63,442 bases of DNA, from positions 1 through 63,442 of the forward strand of contig JAOUIA010000015.1 in NCBI GenBank assembly GCA_029884335.1. The letters are read 5' to 3'. The notes beneath the pieces were generated by a model. It ran no database searches and was not told where the DNA came from. It worked only from the letters and a program-made list of their open reading frames with translations. The DNA comes from Betaproteobacteria bacterium (GTDB lineage: Bacteria; Pseudomonadota; Gammaproteobacteria; Burkholderiales; Casimicrobiaceae). Positions 16,976-25,667 of this stretch are shown piece after piece (position 1 is the stretch's first letter; each line of letters starts with the position of its first letter). The position numbers were made by a program, and so were the translations under genes.

Positions 16976-18520
16976 GTGGAAGACGTCGCCAACCTGATGC
17001 AGGGTTTCGCCGTCGCGCTGACCTGGCAGAACCTCCTGTTCATGCTGGTCGGCATCCTGCTCGGGGTGCTGATCGGCGTCCTGCCCGGGCTCGGCGGCGC
17101 CAACGGCGTGGCCATCCTGTTGCCGCTCACGTTCACGATGTCGCCGACCTCGGCGATCATCATGCTGTCGTGCATCTACTGGGGCGCGCTGTTCGGCGGG
17201 GCGATCACCTCGATCCTGTTCAACATCCCCGGAGAGCCGTGGTCGGTCGCGACCACCTTCGACGGCTACCCGATGGCGCAGCAGGGCCGCGCCGGCGAGG
17301 CCATGACCGCGGCGTTCACGTCGTCGTTCATCGGCGCATTCTTCGCCGTCGTCGTGATCACGTTTCTCGCCCCCCTGGTGGCCAGGTTCGCGCTGAAGTT
17401 CGGCCCGCCCGAGTATTTCGCCGTGCAGTTCCTGACGTTCTGCAGCTTCATCGGCATGAGCCGCGAGCCGCCGGTGAAGACGATCGCGGCGATGATGATC
17501 GGCTTCGCACTGGCCGCGGTGGGCCTGGACACCGTCACCGGCCAGCTGCGCATGACGTTCGGCCACACCGAGCTGCTGCAGGGCTTCGACTTCCTCATCG
17601 CGGTGATCGGGCTGTTCGGCATCGGCGAGATCCTGCTCACGATGGAGGAGGGCCTCGCGTTCAAGGGCGTGAAGGGCAAGATCGACCCGCGCATCGTGCT
17701 GCAGACCTGGGCGAAGCTGCCGAAGTACTGGCTGACGTCGCTGCGCGGCTGCCTGATCGGCTGCTGGATGGGCATCACGCCGGGCGGCGCGACGCCGGCC
17801 TCGTTCATGAGCTACGGCATGGCGCGCCGTTTCAGCAAGGAGAAGGAGAAGTTCGGCTCCGGGCACGTCGAGGGCGTGGTCGCGCCGGAGACGGCGGCGC
17901 ACGCGGCCGGCACCAGCGCGCTGCTGCCGATGCTGACGCTCGGCATCCCCGGCTCGCCGACCGCCGCGGTCCTGCTCGGCGGCCTGCTGATCTGGGGCCT
18001 GCAGCCGGGGCCGCTGCTGTTCGTCGAGAAGAAGGAATTCGTCTGGGGGCTGATCGCCAGCATGTACCTCGGCAACATCGTCGGCCTGATCATCGTGCTG
18101 ACGACGGTGCCCTGGTGGGCGGCGATCCTGCGCATCCCGTTCTCGATCATCGCGCCGGTCATCGTCGTCATCTGCGCGATCGGCGCCTACACCGTGCACA
18201 ACAGCTTCTTCGACGTGGCGATGATGCTGGTGTTCGGCGTCGTCGGCTACGTCTTCAAGAAGCTCAAGTACCCGCTCGCGCCGCTGGTGCTGGCGCTGGT
18301 GCTGGGCGACATGGCCGAGACGGCGTTCCGCCAGTCGATGCTGCTGTCCAAGGGCAGCATCGAGATCTTCTGGTCGAACGGCCTGGTCGGCACGATCATG
18401 ACGCTCGCCGTCGTGCTCCTCTACTGGCCGCTGATGTCGAAGGTCGTCGAGGGCTGGCGCGGCGGCATGCAGCCGTTCCGCCGCAACAAGGGAGCCGGCG
18501 CGCCGCCGCCGGCCCAGTGA
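16976..18520 (+). CDS. Tripartite tricarboxylate transporter large membrane subunit (TctA)
   Basis: 514 residues, about twelve hydrophobic segments. Family motifs: LIGVLPGLGGANGVAILLPL and GALFGGAITSILFNIPGEP in the first third, and the repeated half GTSALLPMLTLGIPGSPTAA near residues 310-335. GTG start at 16976 behind GAGAGGA. Ion-coupled permease of the TTT family that receives substrate from TctC. It directly precedes the formate dehydrogenase genes (10 bp), so transport and formate oxidation are probably co-transcribed. Confidence 0.92.
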   Translation: MEDVANLMQGFAVALTWQNLLFMLVGILLGVLIGVLPGLGGANGVAILLPLTFTMSPTSAIIMLSCIYWGALFGGAITSILFNIPGEPWSVATTFDGYPMAQQGRAGEAMTAAFTSSFIGAFFAVVVITFLAPLVARFALKFGPPEYFAVQFLTFCSFIGMSREPPVKTIAAMMIGFALAAVGLDTVTGQLRMTFGHTELLQGFDFLIAVIGLFGIGEILLTMEEGLAFKGVKGKIDPRIVLQTWAKLPKYWLTSLRGCLIGCWMGITPGGATPASFMSYGMARRFSKEKEKFGSGHVEGVVAPETAAHAAGTSALLPMLTLGIPGSPTAAVLLGGLLIWGLQPGPLLFVEKKEFVWGLIASMYLGNIVGLIIVLTTVPWWAAILRIPFSIIAPVIVVICAIGAYTVHNSFFDVAMMLVFGVVGYVFKKLKYPLAPLVLALVLGDMAETAFRQSMLLSKGSIEIFWSNGLVGTIMTLAVVLLYWPLMSKVVEGWRGGMQPFRRNKGAGAPPPAQ

Positions 18521-18530
18521 CGTCGCGCCC

Positions 18531-20213
18531 GTGACCACGCGCGCCGTCGACGCCTCGCGCCTGCGCAGGCCGCGCCCGACGCTCAAGGGGCGCGGCGTCG
18601 ACCCGGCGGCGCTCGCGGAGGTGCGCGCGCTGCTGGGCGACGCGCCGCGGCGGCGCGACCTCCTGATCGAGCACCTGCACCGCGTGCAGGACGCGCACGG
18701 TTGCCTGTCCGCCGCGCACCTGGCCGCGCTGGCGCAGGAGATGCGCCTCGCGCAGGCCGAGGTGTACGAAGTCGCGTCGTTCTACCACCACTTCGACGTC
18801 GTCAAGGAGGGCGTGGCGGCGCCGCCGCGCGTCACCGTGCGCGTGTGCGAGACGCTGTCCTGCGCGATGGCGGGCGCGGAAGCGCTGCGCCGCGAAGTCG
18901 AGCGGCTCGCGGGCGCGGGCGTGCGCGTCGTGCGCGCGCCTTGCCTGGGGCGCTGCGACAGCGCGCCCGCAGCCGTGGTCGGCAAGCGCCCGATCGAACG
19001 CGCGACCGCGCAGATGATCGCGGCGGCGCTGCGGGATGGCGCCACCGGGCCGGAACCGCTGTCGGCGACCGACTACGCGAGCTACCGCGCGCAGGGCGGC
19101 TACCGCACGCTCGTCGAGTGCGCAAGCGGCAAGCGCAGCGTCGAGTCGGTTATCGCCGAGCTGGAGAACTCGTCGCTGCGCGGGCTAGGCGGCGCGGGCT
19201 TCCCCGCCGGGCGCAAGTGGCGCATCGTCCGCGCCGAACCGGCGCCGCGCCTGCTCGCCGTGAACGTCGACGAAGGCGAGCCGGGCACGTTCAAGGACCG
19301 CCACTACCTCGAGCGCGACCCGCACCGCTTCCTCGAAGGCGCGCTGATCGCCGCGTGGGCGGTCGGCATCGACGCGATCTACGTCTACCTGCGCGACGAA
19401 TACGCCGCGTGCCGGGGCCTGCTCGAGCGCGAGATCGCCGCGCTGCAGCGCGACCCGCCGTGCCCGCTGCCGGAGATCCACCTGCGGCGCGGCGCGGGCG
19501 CGTACATCTGCGGCGAAGAGTCGGCGATGATCGAGTCGATCGAGGGCAAGCGCGGCATGCCGCGGCTGCGCCCGCCGTACGTCGCGCAGGTCGGCCTGTT
19601 CGGTCGCCCCACGCTCGAGCACAACATGGAGACGCTCCACTGGGTGCGCGACATCCTCGAGAAGGGTGCCGCGTGGTTCGCCGGCCACGGCCGGCGCGGC
19701 CGCAAGGGGCTGCGCTCGTTCTCCGTGTCGGGGCGCGTGAACAGGCCCGGCGTGCACCTCGCCCCCGCCGGCATCAGCGTGCGCGAGCTGATCGACGAGT
19801 TCTGCGGCGGCATGCCCGACGGCCACGAGCTGTACGCGTACCTGCCCGGCGGGGCCTCGGGCGGCATCCTGCCGGCGTCGCTCGCCGACCTGCCGCTCGA
19901 CTTCGACACGCTGCAGCCGCACGGCTGCTTCATCGGCTCGGCCGCGGTGATCGTGCTGTCGCAGCACGACAGCGCGCGCGAGGCGGCCGTCAACCTGATG
20001 CGCTTCTTCGCCGACGAGTCCTGCGGCCAGTGCACGCCCTGCCGCGTGGGCACGGCGAAGGCGGCTGTGCTGATGGCTCGCCCTCAGTGGGACACTGCGC
20101 TGCTCGCCGAGCTGTCGCAGGCGATGGCGGACGCGTCGATCTGCGGGCTCGGCCAGGCCGCGCCGAACCCGATCGCTTGCGTGACGAAGTACTTCCCGCA
20201 GGAGCTCGAATGA
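18531..20213 (+). CDS. NAD-dependent formate dehydrogenase, NuoE-NuoF fused beta subunit
   Basis: 560 residues. Residues about 30-170 are NuoE-like, with a thioredoxin-fold [2Fe-2S] site (CETLSC, then CLGRC). Residues about 190-560 are NuoF-like: LRGLGGAGFPAGRKW (NADH), NVDEGEPGTFKDRHYLERDP (FMN) and SCGQCTPCRVG plus a later cysteine in ICGLG for the [4Fe-4S] cluster. The fusion resembles the tungsten/molybdenum FDH1 beta subunit of methylotrophs, whereas FdsG and FdsB are separate in other bacteria. It passes electrons from the alpha subunit to NAD. GTG start at 18531, ten bases after tctA. Confidence 0.9.
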   Translation: MTTRAVDASRLRRPRPTLKGRGVDPAALAEVRALLGDAPRRRDLLIEHLHRVQDAHGCLSAAHLAALAQEMRLAQAEVYEVASFYHHFDVVKEGVAAPPRVTVRVCETLSCAMAGAEALRREVERLAGAGVRVVRAPCLGRCDSAPAAVVGKRPIERATAQMIAAALRDGATGPEPLSATDYASYRAQGGYRTLVECASGKRSVESVIAELENSSLRGLGGAGFPAGRKWRIVRAEPAPRLLAVNVDEGEPGTFKDRHYLERDPHRFLEGALIAAWAVGIDAIYVYLRDEYAACRGLLEREIAALQRDPPCPLPEIHLRRGAGAYICGEESAMIESIEGKRGMPRLRPPYVAQVGLFGRPTLEHNMETLHWVRDILEKGAAWFAGHGRRGRKGLRSFSVSGRVNRPGVHLAPAGISVRELIDEFCGGMPDGHELYAYLPGGASGGILPASLADLPLDFDTLQPHGCFIGSAAVIVLSQHDSAREAAVNLMRFFADESCGQCTPCRVGTAKAAVLMARPQWDTALLAELSQAMADASICGLGQAAPNPIACVTKYFPQELE

Positions 20214-20216
20214 AAC

Positions 20217-20280
20217 GGCCCCCACGCTCACTGCGTTCGCTGCCCCCCAAGGGGGCGGGTCAGTGGCTTGGGACGGCCCG
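20217..20280 (-). repeat. GC-rich intergenic repeat GGGCCGTCCC...GTGGGGG, copy 1
   Basis: On the minus strand it reads GGGCCGTCCCAAGCCACTGA, then CCGCCCCCTTGGGGGGCAG, then GTGAGCGTGGGGGCCG. The central CCCCCTTGGGGG is a perfect dyad. The same family recurs at 52364-52541 (two tandem units) and 60284-60347. It fills most of the space between the beta and alpha FDH genes. Confidence 0.8.
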
Positions 20281-20291
20281 GCGCCACTGAC

Positions 20292-23078
20292 ATGAATGCT
20301 CCCGCCGAAGGCATCGCGTTCCGGCTGAACGGCGCCGACGTCGTCGCCGCGCCCGGCGAGACGATCCTCGAGGCCGCCGACCGGCTGGGTGTGGCGATCC
20401 CGCGCCTGTGCCACACGCCCGGCCTGCGGCCCGACGGCAACTGCCGCGCCTGCGTGGTCGAGATCAAGGGCGAGCGCGTGCTCGCGCCCTCCTGCTGTCG
20501 CCAGCCCGCGGCGGGCATGGACGTGCAAAGCGACAGCCCGCGCGCGCGGCACTCGCAGAAGCTGGTCGTCGAGCTGCTCGCCTCGGACGTGGCGGCGAAG
20601 ACCTACAAGCCCGACTCCGAGCTCGATCGCTGGAAGCGCGAACTGGGCATCGGCAAGCCGCGGTTCCCCTCGCGCGAGCAGCCCTCCGGCGATCTCTCGC
20701 ACCCGGCGATGGCGGTCAATCTCGACGCCTGCATCCAGTGCACGCGTTGCGTGCGCGCCTGCCGCGAAGCGCAGGTCAACGACGTCATCGGCTACGCGCA
20801 CCGCGGCGCGCATTCCGCGATCGTGTTCGACATGGACGACCCGATGGGCGCGTCCACCTGCGTGGCCTGCGGCGAGTGCGTCCAGGCCTGCCCCACCGGC
20901 GCCCTCGCGCCGGCGCGCGAGGCCTACCTCGCGGCGACGGAGCGCCGCGTCGACTCGGTGTGCCCGTACTGCGGCGTCGGCTGCCAGCTCACCTACCACG
21001 TGCAAGGCAACGCGATCCGGCGCGTCGAAGGCCGCGACGGCCCGGCGAACCGCTCCCGCCTGTGCGTGAAGGGCCGCTTCGGCTTCGACTACGTCACGCA
21101 CCCGCACCGGCTGACGAAGCCGCTGATCCGCCGCGACGGCGTGCCGAAGTCCGCCGACTTCGTCGTCGACCCCGCGAATCCCCTCGCGGCGTTCCGCGAG
21201 GCGACGTGGGAGGAGGCGATGGCGCGCGCCGCGGGCGGCCTGCGCGCGATCCGCGATGCGCACGGCCCGCACGCGCTCGCCGGCTTCGGCTCGGCGAAGG
21301 GCAGCAACGAGGAGGCGTACCTGTTCCAGAAGCTCGTGCGCACGGGCTTCGGGTCGAACAACGTCGACCACTGCACGCGACTGTGCCACGCCTCGAGCGT
21401 CGCGGCGCTGCTCGAGGGCATCGGCTCGGCGGCGGTGTCCAATCCGGTGATGGACGTGCTGCAGGCCGACGTCGTGCTGCTGATCGGCGCCAACCCGACG
21501 GTCAACCACCCGGTCGCGGCGACGTGGATCAAGAACGCGGTGAAGGGCGGCACGCGGCTGATCCTCGCCGACCCGCGCCGCTCCGACCTTGCCCGCCACG
21601 CGACGTGGTACCTGCAGTTCAAGGCCGACACCGACGTCGCGCTGCTCAACGCGATGATGCACGTGATCGTCGCCGAGGGACTCGCCGACGCGAAGTTCGT
21701 CGCCGACCGCACCAGCGGCTACGACGAGCTGGCGCGCAACGTCGCGGCGTTCGGCCCGGAGGCGATGGAGGGCGTGTGCGGCATCCCCGCCGCGACGATC
21801 CGCGAGGTCGCGCGGGCGTTCGCGACCTCGCGCGGCTCGATGATCCTCTGGGGCATGGGCATCTCGCAGCACGTGCACGGCACCGACAACGCGCGCTGCC
21901 TGATCGCGCTGTCGATGCTCACCGGCCAGATCGGCCGCCCCGGCACCGGACTGCACCCGCTGCGCGGACAGAACAACGTGCAGGGCGCCTCCGACGCGGG
22001 GCTCATCCCGATGGTGTTCCCCGACTACCAGCGCGTCGACAACGGCGAGGCGCGCGCGAAGTTCGAGGCGCTGTGGGGGACGGCGCTCGACCCGAAGCCC
22101 GGGCTCACCGTCGTGGAGATCGTCAACGCCGCCTACGATCGCCGCATCCGCGGCATGTACGTGATGGGCGAGAACCCGGCGATGTCGGACCCGGACGCCG
22201 GCCACGCCCGCGAGGCGCTGGCGAAGCTCGACGTGCTCGTCGTGCAGGACATCTTCCTCACCGAGACCGCGTGCCTCGCCGACGTGATCCTGCCCGCCTC
22301 CGCGTTCCCCGAGAAGACCGGCACGTTCACCAACACGGACCGCACCGTGCAGCTCGGCCGGCAGGCGCTCGAGCCGCCGGGGGAGGCGCGCCAGGACCTC
22401 GCGATCATCGTCGACCTGGCGCGGCGCATGGGGCTCGACTGGACGTACGCGCAGCCGCGCGAGGTGTTCGACGAAATGCGCCGCGCGATGCCCTCGATCG
22501 CCGGCATCACCTGGGAGCGGCTCGAGCGCGAGAGTGCCGTGACCTACCCCTGCGAGAACGAAGGCGACCCCGGGCAGCGCGTCGTGTTCACCGAGCGCTT
22601 CCCGACGCCGACGGGGGTGGCGAAGCTGGTGCCCGCCGGCCTCATCCGCGCGGCCGAGCAGCCCGACGCCGAGTACCCGTTCGTGCTCATCACCGGCCGC
22701 CAGCTCGAGCACTGGCACACCGGCAGCATGACGCGGCGCACGGCCGTGCTCGACGCGCTCGAGCCGGGGCCCGTCGTGTCGATGCACCCCGACGACGTCG
22801 CGCAACTCGGCGTCGCGCCGGACGGCATGGTCAGCGTCGCCTCGCGCCGCGGGGAGGTCGCGTTGTACGCGCGCGCGGACGCCGGGACGCCGCGCGGCAC
22901 CGTGTTCCTGCCGTTCTGCTTCCACGAGGCGGCAGCGAACCTCCTCACCAACCCGGTCCTAGATCCGTTCGGCAAGATCCCGGAGTTCAAGTTCTGCGCC
23001 GTGCGCGTGACCGCCGGCGGCGCGGCGCCGGAGCGCATGGGCTACGACGGCCCGAGGTCCGCGCAGCCCGCCGATTGA
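20292..23078 (+). CDS. NAD-dependent formate dehydrogenase, molybdenum/tungsten alpha subunit
   Basis: 928 residues. N-terminal plant-type [2Fe-2S] domain (CHTPG, GNCRAC), two ferredoxin [4Fe-4S] motifs (CIQCTRCVRAC and CVACGECVQAC), then the catalytic domain with its own cluster CPYCGVGC. The active-site cysteine is Cys365 in DHCTRLCHASSVAAL, where E. coli FdhF has selenocysteine. The C-terminal molybdopterin-dinucleotide domain includes ITGRQLEHWHTG. Unlike NuoG there is no His-Cys cluster motif between the first and second domains. Oxidises the formate released by Frc. ATG 20292 is preferred to the in-frame TTG at 20268, which lies in the repeat. Confidence 0.92.
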   Translation: MNAPAEGIAFRLNGADVVAAPGETILEAADRLGVAIPRLCHTPGLRPDGNCRACVVEIKGERVLAPSCCRQPAAGMDVQSDSPRARHSQKLVVELLASDVAAKTYKPDSELDRWKRELGIGKPRFPSREQPSGDLSHPAMAVNLDACIQCTRCVRACREAQVNDVIGYAHRGAHSAIVFDMDDPMGASTCVACGECVQACPTGALAPAREAYLAATERRVDSVCPYCGVGCQLTYHVQGNAIRRVEGRDGPANRSRLCVKGRFGFDYVTHPHRLTKPLIRRDGVPKSADFVVDPANPLAAFREATWEEAMARAAGGLRAIRDAHGPHALAGFGSAKGSNEEAYLFQKLVRTGFGSNNVDHCTRLCHASSVAALLEGIGSAAVSNPVMDVLQADVVLLIGANPTVNHPVAATWIKNAVKGGTRLILADPRRSDLARHATWYLQFKADTDVALLNAMMHVIVAEGLADAKFVADRTSGYDELARNVAAFGPEAMEGVCGIPAATIREVARAFATSRGSMILWGMGISQHVHGTDNARCLIALSMLTGQIGRPGTGLHPLRGQNNVQGASDAGLIPMVFPDYQRVDNGEARAKFEALWGTALDPKPGLTVVEIVNAAYDRRIRGMYVMGENPAMSDPDAGHAREALAKLDVLVVQDIFLTETACLADVILPASAFPEKTGTFTNTDRTVQLGRQALEPPGEARQDLAIIVDLARRMGLDWTYAQPREVFDEMRRAMPSIAGITWERLERESAVTYPCENEGDPGQRVVFTERFPTPTGVAKLVPAGLIRAAEQPDAEYPFVLITGRQLEHWHTGSMTRRTAVLDALEPGPVVSMHPDDVAQLGVAPDGMVSVASRRGEVALYARADAGTPRGTVFLPFCFHEAAANLLTNPVLDPFGKIPEFKFCAVRVTAGGAAPERMGYDGPRSAQPAD

Positions 23079-23115
23079 CGTTTCGACGCGGCCCGCGCGC
23101 CGCCCGGAGCCAACC

Positions 23116-24018
23116 ATGACCTCGCGCCGCCTGCGTCACCTCTTCGCCTGCGTGCTCGCGTTCGCCGGCGCCGCCGCCGCGCAGACGCAGGACTTCTCGC
23201 GCGTCGAGATCAAGGCCGAGCAGCTCTCGCCGACGACGTGGATGCTGACCGGCTCCGGCGGCAACCTCGCGCTGTCGGCCGGCGAGGACGCCGCGTTCCT
23301 CGTCGACGACCAGTTCGCGCCGCTCACCACGCGGATCGAAGCGGCGGTGGCGAAGGTCACCGGCAAGCCGATCCGCTTCGTCGTCAACACGCACTGGCAC
23401 TTCGACCACACCGGCGGCAACGAGAACCTTGGCAAGGCCGGCGCCCTGATTGTTGCCCACGAGAACGTGCGCAAGCGCATGTCGACCGAGCAGTTCATCG
23501 AGTTCCTGAACATGAAGGTCAAGACCGAGCCGCGCACCGCGCTGCCGGTCGTCACGTTCACGCGCGACGTCACGTTCCACCTGAACGGCGACGAGATCGA
23601 GATCTTCCACGTGCCCAACGCGCACACCGACGGCGACTCGATCGTGCACTTCCGCAAGTCCGACGTCGTGCACATGGGCGACGTCGTCTTCAACGGGATG
23701 TACCCGTTCATCGACGCCTCGAGCGGCGGCAGCGTCGAGGGCGTCATCGCCGCCGTCGACCGCGTGCTCGCGGTGGCGACCGCGCGCACGAAGATCATCC
23801 CGGGCCACGGCCCGCTCGCCTCGCGCGCGGATCTCCTCGCGCTGCGCGAGATGCTCGCGACGGTCTACCCGCGCATCCGCGACGCCGCGCGCGCGGGGAA
23901 GGGTCTGGAGGACGTGCAGGCGCTCAAGCCCACCGCGGAGTTCGACGCCGCGTGGGGCAAGGGCTTCATCAGCGGCCCGCGCTTCGTCGAGATGATCTAC
24001 AAGAGCCTGGCGAAGTAG
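23116..24018 (+). CDS. Exported metallo-beta-lactamase-fold hydrolase
   Basis: 300 residues. A signal peptide ends near AGAAAAQ. The metal site is NTHWHFDHTGGN (HxHxDH, about residues 93-98), followed by a histidine in PNAHTDGDSIV, the aspartate in VHMGDVVFNG, and PGHG. This pattern is of the general MBL-fold group, close to secreted enzymes often labelled cyclase-like or subclass B3-like; antibiotic hydrolysis is not implied. It lies 38 bp after the FDH alpha gene and could be on the same transcript, but no obvious role in oxalate use follows. Confidence 0.85.
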   Translation: MTSRRLRHLFACVLAFAGAAAAQTQDFSRVEIKAEQLSPTTWMLTGSGGNLALSAGEDAAFLVDDQFAPLTTRIEAAVAKVTGKPIRFVVNTHWHFDHTGGNENLGKAGALIVAHENVRKRMSTEQFIEFLNMKVKTEPRTALPVVTFTRDVTFHLNGDEIEIFHVPNAHTDGDSIVHFRKSDVVHMGDVVFNGMYPFIDASSGGSVEGVIAAVDRVLAVATARTKIIPGHGPLASRADLLALREMLATVYPRIRDAARAGKGLEDVQALKPTAEFDAAWGKGFISGPRFVEMIYKSLAK

Positions 24019-24020
24019 CG

Positions 24021-24830
24021 TCAGCGCACCAGCGACCACCACGCCATGTAGGCGCCCAGCGCGGCCATGAGGACCGCGAAGGCGCGCCTCAGCTTCGCCA
24101 CCGGCCAGCGGTGCGCGGTGCGCGCGCCGTAGGGGGCGGCGAGCATGCTCGCGCCGACGATCGCCGCGAGCGCGGGCAGGTGGACGTAGCCGACCGACCA
24201 GGCCGGCAGCCCCTCCTGCGCGAGGCCCGCCACGACGAAGCCGATCGTGGCCGCGAGCGCGATCGGGATGCCGAGCGCGGCGGCCGTGGCGACCGCGCCG
24301 TGGATCGGCACGTTGCAGCGCGTCATGAACGGGACGGTGAGGAACGCCCCGCCCGCGCCCAGCATGCCCGAGATCGCGCCGATGCCCGTCCCGACGCCGA
24401 ACATCGCCGCGCTGCCCGGGAGCGTCCGCGCCGCCTTCGCCGCGGCCGGCGCCCGCACCATGCGGGCTGCCGTGAACCACGTGAACAGCGCGAAGATCGC
24501 GCCCATCAGGCGCGCGGGAATCGCCGCGGCGAACTGGGGGCCGAGCAGCGAGCCGAGGACGAGCCCCGGGGCCATCGCGCGCACGATGCGCCAGCCGACC
24601 GCGCCGTGCGCGTGGTGCGCGCGCGTCGACGCCAGCGACGTGAACACGATCGTCGCCATCGCTGTGCCGATGGCCATCGGCAGGATGTGCTGCAACGGGA
24701 ACCCCACGTGCGTGAACGCGGCGACCAGCACCGGCACGATCGTCATCCCGCCGCCGATGCCGAGCAGGCCCGCGAGGAAGCCGACCGCCGCCCCCAGCGC
24801 GACGAAGATCGCGACCAGCCCGACGTCCAT
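24021..24830 (-). CDS. TauE/SafE family membrane exporter
   Basis: 269 residues, about eight membrane segments, in two related halves: GFLAGLLGIGGGMTIVPVLV near residue 15-35 and GAISGMLGAGGAFLTVPFM near 155-172, the paired glycine motifs of the family. These proteins move sulfite, sulfoacetate or related anions; the substrate here is unknown. The ATG at 24830 overlaps the stop codon of the EVE gene upstream (TGATG), so the two are translationally coupled. Convergent with the metallo-hydrolase, with two bases between them. Confidence 0.9.
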   Translation of the reverse strand: MDVGLVAIFVALGAAVGFLAGLLGIGGGMTIVPVLVAAFTHVGFPLQHILPMAIGTAMATIVFTSLASTRAHHAHGAVGWRIVRAMAPGLVLGSLLGPQFAAAIPARLMGAIFALFTWFTAARMVRAPAAAKAARTLPGSAAMFGVGTGIGAISGMLGAGGAFLTVPFMTRCNVPIHGAVATAAALGIPIALAATIGFVVAGLAQEGLPAWSVGYVHLPALAAIVGASMLAAPYGARTAHRWPVAKLRRAFAVLMAALGAYMAWWSLVR

Positions 24831-25300
24831 CAGGGCTTCTTCGCCCGGGCGAGCGCGACGACCGCCTTCCACTCCGAGGGCGTCACCGGCGTGATCGACA
24901 GCCGGTTGCCGCGGCGCAGGATCACCATGTCCGCAAGCGCGGGTTGCGCGCGCAGCTCGGCGAGCGCGACCAGGCGCGTCTTCTCGACCAGCTTCACGTC
25001 GACGTTGAGCCAGCGGGGGCTCGCGCGCGTGGACTTCGCGTCGTAGTAGGGGCTCTCGGGATCGAACTGCGTGGCGTCCGGATGCGCGGACGCGACGACC
25101 TCGACGATGCCGGCGATCCCCGGATCGGGACAACTCGAGTGGTAGAAGAACGCGCGGTCGCCTATGCGCATGCCGTCGCGCATGTAGTTGCGCGCCTGGT
25201 AGTTGCGCACGCCGAACCACGGCGTCGTCTGCCCGCGTGCGCGGGCGAGGTCGTCGATCGAGAACTCGTCCGGCTCGGACTTCATCAGCCAGTGGCGCAC
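24830..25300 (-). CDS. EVE-domain protein
   Basis: 156 residues, a single EVE (PUA-like) domain: HWLMKSEPDEFSIDDL at the start, WFGVRNYQARNYMRDGM, then DRAFFYHSSCPDPGIAGIVE and RWLNVDVK. EVE domains bind modified bases in DNA or RNA; the bacterial stand-alone form is common and its ligand uncertain. GTG start at 25300. It is followed by the TauE gene and preceded by the 6S RNA gene, an order seen in other betaproteobacteria. Confidence 0.92.
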   Translation of the reverse strand: MRHWLMKSEPDEFSIDDLARARGQTTPWFGVRNYQARNYMRDGMRIGDRAFFYHSSCPDPGIAGIVEVVASAHPDATQFDPESPYYDAKSTRASPRWLNVDVKLVEKTRLVALAELRAQPALADMVILRRGNRLSITPVTPSEWKAVVALARAKKP

Positions 25301-25451
25301 GGTCGTCCCCGTTGCCTCAAGTGCATCGCGCGCAAGTATGACAGTCGCGCCGCCGGCGCAGGCACGCGCCGCTGAAACGAAAGACGCGGCACCGATTGCT
25401 CGTGCGCCGCGCCGTCCGGCCCGCCCGGAAGCTTCGTCCCGGGCGCCGCTT

Positions 25452-25645
25452 CAAGGGTCCCCGCCTGTGCCGTGCTGCCCCGACCCTGAACCGAGGTTCA
25501 AGGTGGTCGCCGAGCCCGGGCCGTCAGGCGCTTCCGCATGGGAACGCACACGGGCCCGAATGGACGTCAAAGCGACCTTGCCCAAAGGCATTGGTTCAAG
25601 GAGTGCATGGGCAGCGCTCGAACACCGCAGGGGATTGATCGAAAG
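25452..25645 (-). ncRNA. ssrS: 6S RNA
   Basis: On the minus strand, starting 23 bases after zapA. The 5' part has ATCCCCTGCGGTGTTCG and CCATGCACTCCTTGAACC, the 3' part has CACCTTGAACCTCGGTTCA and a closing GGCGGGGA that pairs with TCCCC at the 5' side. These are the conserved blocks of betaproteobacterial 6S RNA, a long hairpin that mimics an open promoter and sequesters sigma-70 RNA polymerase. Location after zapA is the family's usual one. Ends are estimated within about 10 bases. The folate gene that often follows (fau) is not here. Confidence 0.82.
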
Positions 25646-25667
25646 TCGTCGTGCTTTGCGTGGCCTC

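Noticed and set aside
20292-23078. Selenocysteine codon in the formate dehydrogenase
   Set aside because: The active-site position is a TGC cysteine codon in DHCTRLCHASS, and no in-frame TGA interrupts the gene.
23116-24018. Carbapenem-hydrolysing metallo-beta-lactamase
   Set aside because: The HxHxDH motif is common to all MBL-fold hydrolases, and no residues specific to true B1, B2 or B3 lactamases could be confirmed.
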